From SAR202 cluster bacterium (GTDB lineage Bacteria; Chloroflexota; Dehalococcoidia; Lucifugimonadales; UBA826), in the NCBI GenBank assembly GCA_009392675.1, contig VFFY01000149.1:1-8938 (forward strand): a stretch of 8,938 nt of DNA, read 5' to 3'. Below the pieces are notes generated by a model. That model was given only the letters and a program-made list of their open reading frames with translations. It searched no databases and was not told where the DNA came from. Positions 5,700 through 8,938 of this stretch are shown here, one piece after another (positions within the stretch are counted from its first letter, which is position 1; every line of letters begins with the position of its first letter). Position numbers and translations under genes: made by a program.

Positions 5700-6962
5700 G
5701 TGGCCTTAGCATTGCAAGATATTAGAATAGTGGATTTATCCAGAATATGGGCTGGTCCATACGGCACCAAACTTCTTGCCGATATGGGAGCTGAAATAGT
5801 GAAAATTGAGGCTCTTGATCGCCTAGATCCCCATAGGGGTGCCGTCCGCCCGCAAGCCGGTACAGGAAACTATCCAGATGGAGAACCGGGTCACGATCCT
5901 TGGAACAGAAATGGTTGGTTCAACTCCCTTCACCAAAACAAATACGGTATAACTCTCGACTTGAGCCGCCCTCAGGGTAAGGAGGTTTTTCGAGAACTCA
6001 TCGCAATGAGCGATGTTGTAATTGAGAATTTCCGAAGGGGAGTCTTAGATAAACTAGGATTCACTTATGAAGAGTTAAGGAAAATCCGACCAGACATTGT
6101 TGTCGTATCAATGCCCGCATTTGGTAACAAGGGAATCTGGAAAGATTACATACAATATGGAATTGGCCAAGAACAACTCGCCGGGGTAGATTCGATGGGA
6201 GGATACTCAGCGGTGGAAGGCCCTATCAAATCCGGTATAAATCATGGAGACCCTATAACGGGGTCTCATGCCGCAGGAGCCATTTTAGCCTCATTGATGT
6301 ACAGAAGGAGGACAGGTAAGTCAGTTTTTATCGATCTATCGCAATTGGATTCGTCAATATCCCTTATGGGGGAGCATTTGCTCGATTTCCAAATGAGTGG
6401 CGAAAATCCCACTACCACTGGAAATCAACACGATTCCTTTGCACCCCAAGGAGTGTTTCCATGTTCAGGTGAAGACGAGTGGGTAGCTATTTCAGTTACT
6501 TCAGACAGTGAGTGGCAAAAATTTGCAGAAGCGATTGGCCACCCAAGCATAGGGTTAGATACTCGGTTCGCAGATTCCTTGTCAAGAAAACAAAACGAGT
6601 CAGAACTCTTTCCACTAATTACTGAGTGGACTAAAAACAAAAATAAATTTGAGATAACGAATACCCTCCAAACCGCTGGTATACCGACTGCCCCGGTTAT
6701 GACAAATGAAGATATTTATGATGACCCTCATTATCAATCCAGGAGTCTAATGGAAATATCGGATCATCCCTCCACTGACATACAACTTCTCCCTGGGGTC
6801 GGGTGGAAAATGAGTAAAACAACCGGCGCAATACGTTGGCATGCCCCAAGGTTAGGGGAACATAATGAATTTATATTTCGTGATCTTGTTGGCCTTTCAA
6901 ATGACTATATCGCCGGTCTCATTAATGAGGGTGTTTCCGGAACACAACCTGTAGGGGCATGA
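5700..6962 (+). CDS. CaiB/BaiF family CoA-transferase III, B-type subunit with catalytic Asp
   Basis: This 420-residue class III CoA-transferase is the closest relative, within the window, of the protein at 3110. Segments seen are IRIVDLSRIWAGPYGTKLL (8-26), MGAEIVKIEALD (29-40), DVVIENFRRGVLDKLGF (105-121), SMPAFGNKGIWKDY (137-150), YGIGQEQLAGV (153-163), and a final LGEHN (385-389). D184, in GINHGDP (179-185), is the catalytic Asp. An insert of about ten residues near 50-70, rich in Gly, Pro and Asp, distinguishes it from the other B protein. The start is GTG 5700, fixed by AGGAG at 5689-5693 with a six-base spacer. It follows the Asp-less gene by 53 bases, repeating the A-then-B order seen at 1937-4354. 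The reaction class is secure; the substrate is not. Confidence 0.93.
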   Translation: MALALQDIRIVDLSRIWAGPYGTKLLADMGAEIVKIEALDRLDPHRGAVRPQAGTGNYPDGEPGHDPWNRNGWFNSLHQNKYGITLDLSRPQGKEVFRELIAMSDVVIENFRRGVLDKLGFTYEELRKIRPDIVVVSMPAFGNKGIWKDYIQYGIGQEQLAGVDSMGGYSAVEGPIKSGINHGDPITGSHAAGAILASLMYRRRTGKSVFIDLSQLDSSISLMGEHLLDFQMSGENPTTTGNQHDSFAPQGVFPCSGEDEWVAISVTSDSEWQKFAEAIGHPSIGLDTRFADSLSRKQNESELFPLITEWTKNKNKFEITNTLQTAGIPTAPVMTNEDIYDDPHYQSRSLMEISDHPSTDIQLLPGVGWKMSKTTGAIRWHAPRLGEHNEFIFRDLVGLSNDYIAGLINEGVSGTQPVGA

Positions 6963-7022
6963 TTCCGAAAGGCCCAAATATCCAACATAACTTATTCAGC
7001 GAAAAAGCGATAATTTAAAACT

Positions 7023-7712
7023 GTGTCGGCTCAACTTAAAGACGTTACATTAGTTCATACCTCTGATATCCATCTAGGGAGTGGATACCACTATGATGAG
7101 TACCTCGAAAAGATCGTAGATGTCGTCCAATTACCGGATGTGAACGGGCTCCTTATAGCTGGAGATCTATTTGATCATAAAGAGGTATCGCAGCAAATGG
7201 TGTTTGATACATTCAAAAAGTTGGGTGAAACGAACAAACCCACTGTAATACTGCCGGGAAACCACGACACTTTACTCACAAACTCTAATTTGGGATTTCA
7301 TACTCCAAGCAACATTCATATCTTGCTCAAACCAGAGGGGGAAAGCGTTTTACTGGCTGACCTAGGAGTAAATGTATGGGGAAGGCCAGTTTACAATCAC
7401 ACACCAGAATTTAGGCCTTTGAACGAAACACCGGATCAAACAAAAGGTGTATGGAATATTTTAATGGCCCATGGCATGGTGGTCGACTCGCTTGATGATA
7501 ATTTACGGTCCTCCCCGATAACCATCGGGGACCTAACACAGGTAGATTGCGACTACGTTGCCCTTGGACACGTCCACGCATTTCGCCAAATACTAGCTGG
7601 AGAAACCATCGCCTACTACCCTGGAACGCCTAGTGGCATATATGAAAAAACTCTAATAAAGGTAACTTTTGAATCTCCTAAAGGAGTCTCAGTAAATAGG
7701 GTAGATCTCTAG
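7023..7712 (+). CDS. small calcineurin-like metallophosphoesterase (SbcD/Mre11-like)
   Basis: This 229-residue protein carries all five metal-site blocks of the calcineurin-like phosphoesterase fold: SDIHLG (D15, H17), GDLFD (D48, with D51), GNHD (N80, H81), MAHGM (H150) and GHVHA (H183, H185), followed by YYPGTPSGIYEK, typical of the SbcD/Mre11 branch. It should be a two-metal hydrolase of phosphate esters or nucleic acids. It is much shorter than full SbcD nucleases, lacks their C-terminal capping region, and has no SbcC-type ATPase partner here, so a small phosphodiesterase is as likely as a nuclease. The start is GTG 7023 (in-frame TAA four codons upstream; no clear Shine-Dalgarno). It follows the transferases by 60 bases with no terminator and may be co-transcribed. 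Its stop overlaps that of the opposite gene. Confidence 0.9.
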   Translation: MSAQLKDVTLVHTSDIHLGSGYHYDEYLEKIVDVVQLPDVNGLLIAGDLFDHKEVSQQMVFDTFKKLGETNKPTVILPGNHDTLLTNSNLGFHTPSNIHILLKPEGESVLLADLGVNVWGRPVYNHTPEFRPLNETPDQTKGVWNILMAHGMVVDSLDDNLRSSPITIGDLTQVDCDYVALGHVHAFRQILAGETIAYYPGTPSGIYEKTLIKVTFESPKGVSVNRVDL

Positions 7713-8785
7713 TATTGTCCTCCTCGGAACTCTTGAATGGCTGGTTGATTTTGTACCTTCTCAAATAGTGGAGCTAATTCCTTATTGGAATTGGTTAGGG
7801 TTTTTACAACTAAATCTTCCACCTCATATGCATAGGGGTTGCCCAACAAGGATTCTATAGATTGGTCAAAAGAGTCAGTGTTATTTAGTATCCATTCAAT
7901 TGTTCTTTTAATTCCTTCTTCGACTGACACAACATCTTTGTATCCCAATAATGTCTTTAATGATGTATTGTCCAACATTTTACTTTTCTCTGGAGCATAT
8001 CCTTTCGCGAGTTGGTACCCAATAGGATGGCTCACTTCAATAATGTCCCATTCATAATCCAGTATTTTCCCAACCAGCTTAATGAAATTCTTTATAGTAT
8101 GGGTCCTAGAGTCAACTGCATTAAAAATTTTGCCCACTGCTTCCGGCTTATCGGATACAAGAAGCACAATTTCAGCAATATTTTCCGAATATCCCGTAGG
8201 GAATATAAGAGATCCATCACCTGGAACTATGATCTTTCTACGACCCTCAATATACCTACGCATAATAGGCCATAACCACTGTCTGGGGGTTCTTGGACCA
8301 TATAGTGTAGGGTATCTTATGAGTGATGCCTCAAATTCTCCTCTTTCATGCATCTCCATTAACCGTCGTTCTGAATTTGCAACAGCATAACCAAAAGGAT
8401 TGATATCTCTATTTTCATAAGTTGGGTGGTTCATAGGAATCGGTAGACTTTGGGCAGCGATGGGGTCCTCTGCATATTCAGGACTTATATAGGCCGCAGA
8501 CCCTCCTATACCAACAAATCTTTCGGTTTTTCCAGACAAAACAGAAGCAACATACCTTAGACGACCATACATAGAAATTACAAGATCGAATTTTGCTCTA
8601 GAAAAATCTTCTTTTAGCGTATCAAGATTGAAAGGATCTCCATGTTGGTGATGAGCCACTTCCGGTAAATCGTCGGGCTCGTGCAAACCTCGATGATAAA
8701 TTGTAACCTCATATCCCCGCTCCTTGAGGCCTTCCAATATATATGGCCCCGTAGGTCCAGTACCTCCTACAACCAAGGCCTTCAT
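7709..8785 (-). CDS. NAD(P)-dependent epimerase/dehydratase-like extended SDR
   Basis: The protein is 358 residues from ATG 8785. A TTG one codon earlier is also possible, but GGGAGGTG (8797-8790) is better spaced for ATG. An N-terminal Rossmann fold carries GGTGPTG (8-14 counted from the TTG), the dinucleotide loop of extended short-chain dehydrogenases. Later come a GIGGSAAY strand end (94-100, with Ser97), RYPTLYGPR (158-166, the usual R...YGP signature), VPGDGSLIFPTGY (188-200) and IFNAVDS. The catalytic YxxxK appears as Y134-A-V-A-N138, so the lysine is Asn unless the true motif lies elsewhere. The protein may bind the cofactor with altered chemistry. A C-terminal tail of about 50 residues goes beyond the usual fold. 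It is transcribed against the CoA cluster and probably regulated separately, from the 8786-8924 region. Confidence 0.88.
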   Translation of the reverse strand: MKALVVGGTGPTGPYILEGLKERGYEVTIYHRGLHEPDDLPEVAHHQHGDPFNLDTLKEDFSRAKFDLVISMYGRLRYVASVLSGKTERFVGIGGSAAYISPEYAEDPIAAQSLPIPMNHPTYENRDINPFGYAVANSERRLMEMHERGEFEASLIRYPTLYGPRTPRQWLWPIMRRYIEGRRKIIVPGDGSLIFPTGYSENIAEIVLLVSDKPEAVGKIFNAVDSRTHTIKNFIKLVGKILDYEWDIIEVSHPIGYQLAKGYAPEKSKMLDNTSLKTLLGYKDVVSVEEGIKRTIEWILNNTDSFDQSIESLLGNPYAYEVEDLVVKTLTNSNKELAPLFEKVQNQPAIQEFRGGQY

Positions 8786-8837
8786 CAAACACCTCCCATG
8801 ATGTTTTTATCCACTGTAGCTTAGAATTTATCTTCCG

Positions 8838-8865
8838 GCTAATCCCACCTACAGCTAATCCAACC
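8838..8865. repeat. 12-base direct repeat in divergent control region
   Basis: GCTAATCCCACC (8838-8849) and GCTAATCCAACC (8854-8865) differ at one base and start 16 bases apart. They lie between the leftward SDR gene and the probable rightward gene at 8925, where a shared regulator could bind. TAAATT at 8873-8878 might be a -10 box for rightward transcription, with no good -35, as in activator-dependent promoters. The regulator is unknown. Confidence 0.45.
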
Positions 8866-8894
8866 AATAGGGTAAATTAGTGCGATCCTTTAGC

Positions 8895-8920
8895 ACCTTC
8901 TCTGAAATGATTGAGAAGGT
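8895..8920 (+). promoter_or_regulatory. hairpin enclosing the ribosome site of the next gene
   Basis: ACCTTCTC (8895-8902) and GAGAAGGT (8913-8920) form a perfect eight-pair stem around a ten-base loop. The 3' arm contains AGAAGG (8914-8919), the apparent Shine-Dalgarno for the ATG at 8925. In a rightward transcript the fold would hide the ribosome site. No T tract follows, so it is not a terminator. It could equally be a dyad bound by a protein at DNA level. Confidence 0.45.
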
Positions 8921-8924
8921 ACAC

Positions 8925-8938
8925 ATGCCTACAACATA
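8925..8938 (+). CDS. probable start of a rightward gene (first codons only)
   Basis: ATG at 8925 follows AGAAGG (8914-8919) by five bases and opens M-P-T-T before the window ends. Only the ribosome site and four full codons are visible, so neither a product nor certainty that it is a gene can be given. If real, it is divergent from the SDR gene across a 139-base control region with direct repeats and a hairpin. Confidence 0.35.

Noticed and set aside
6963..7022. Terminator between the last transferase and the phosphoesterase
   Set aside because: No stem followed by a T run is present; only short imperfect pairings are seen.
1..8938. Alternative genetic code with TGA as tryptophan
   Set aside because: TGG is used for Trp in all genes, no long gene reads through TGA, and the transferase at 5700 ends with TGA at a sensible length.
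1..8938. CRISPR array, insertion sequence, phage or toxin-antitoxin genes
   Set aside because: No repeat-spacer series, no transposase or integrase motifs, no terminal inverted repeats and no matching small gene pairs were seen.

Overview
This is a bacterial window with two tRNA genes at the left edge, six rightward protein genes in a row, one leftward gene, and a short divergent control region at the right edge. The code is standard: TAA, TAG and TGA all end genes. Starts are ATG or GTG, and several genes have clear Shine-Dalgarno sequences. Base composition leans to A+T. A run of class III (CaiB/BaiF) CoA-transferase paralogs would fit the SAR202 clade of marine Chloroflexota or another oligotroph that degrades diverse carboxylic acids. 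That assignment is inference only; there is no marker gene here.

Layout. Positions 1-51 are the 3' part of tRNA-Val(CAC) and 57-142 a complete tRNA-Leu(CAG), followed by a weak intrinsic terminator (185-208). About 850 bases without an intact gene follow. They hold two coding-like minus-strand fragments, a 39-codon membrane-protein-like reading frame interrupted by TGA, and a triple 10-base repeat. From 1053 to 6962 lies a CoA-ester cluster: one crotonase-fold protein, then four CaiB/BaiF-family proteins. A small SbcD/Mre11-like metallophosphoesterase (7023-7712) follows. It meets a leftward NAD(P)-binding sugar-epimerase-like SDR gene (7709-8785) end to end, the two stop codons sharing one CTAG. 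The right end (8786-8938) has direct repeats, a perfect hairpin and the probable first codons of another rightward gene.

Most interesting content. The four CoA-transferases are not four equal copies. They alternate A-B-A'-B'. The two B proteins keep the family's catalytic aspartate (D174, D184). The two A proteins have Gln and Glu at the same ungapped position. This looks like a duplicated two-gene cassette encoding two heteromeric CoA-transferases, each with one catalytic and one altered subunit, in the manner of known two-subunit class III enzymes such as BbsEF and SmtAB. The crotonase upstream lacks both acid/base glutamates of classical enoyl-CoA hydratase. A plausible reading is CoA transfer onto an unknown acid and chemistry on its CoA ester by the crotonase homologue, as in the CaiB/CaiD logic of carnitine metabolism. 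The substrate cannot be told from sequence.
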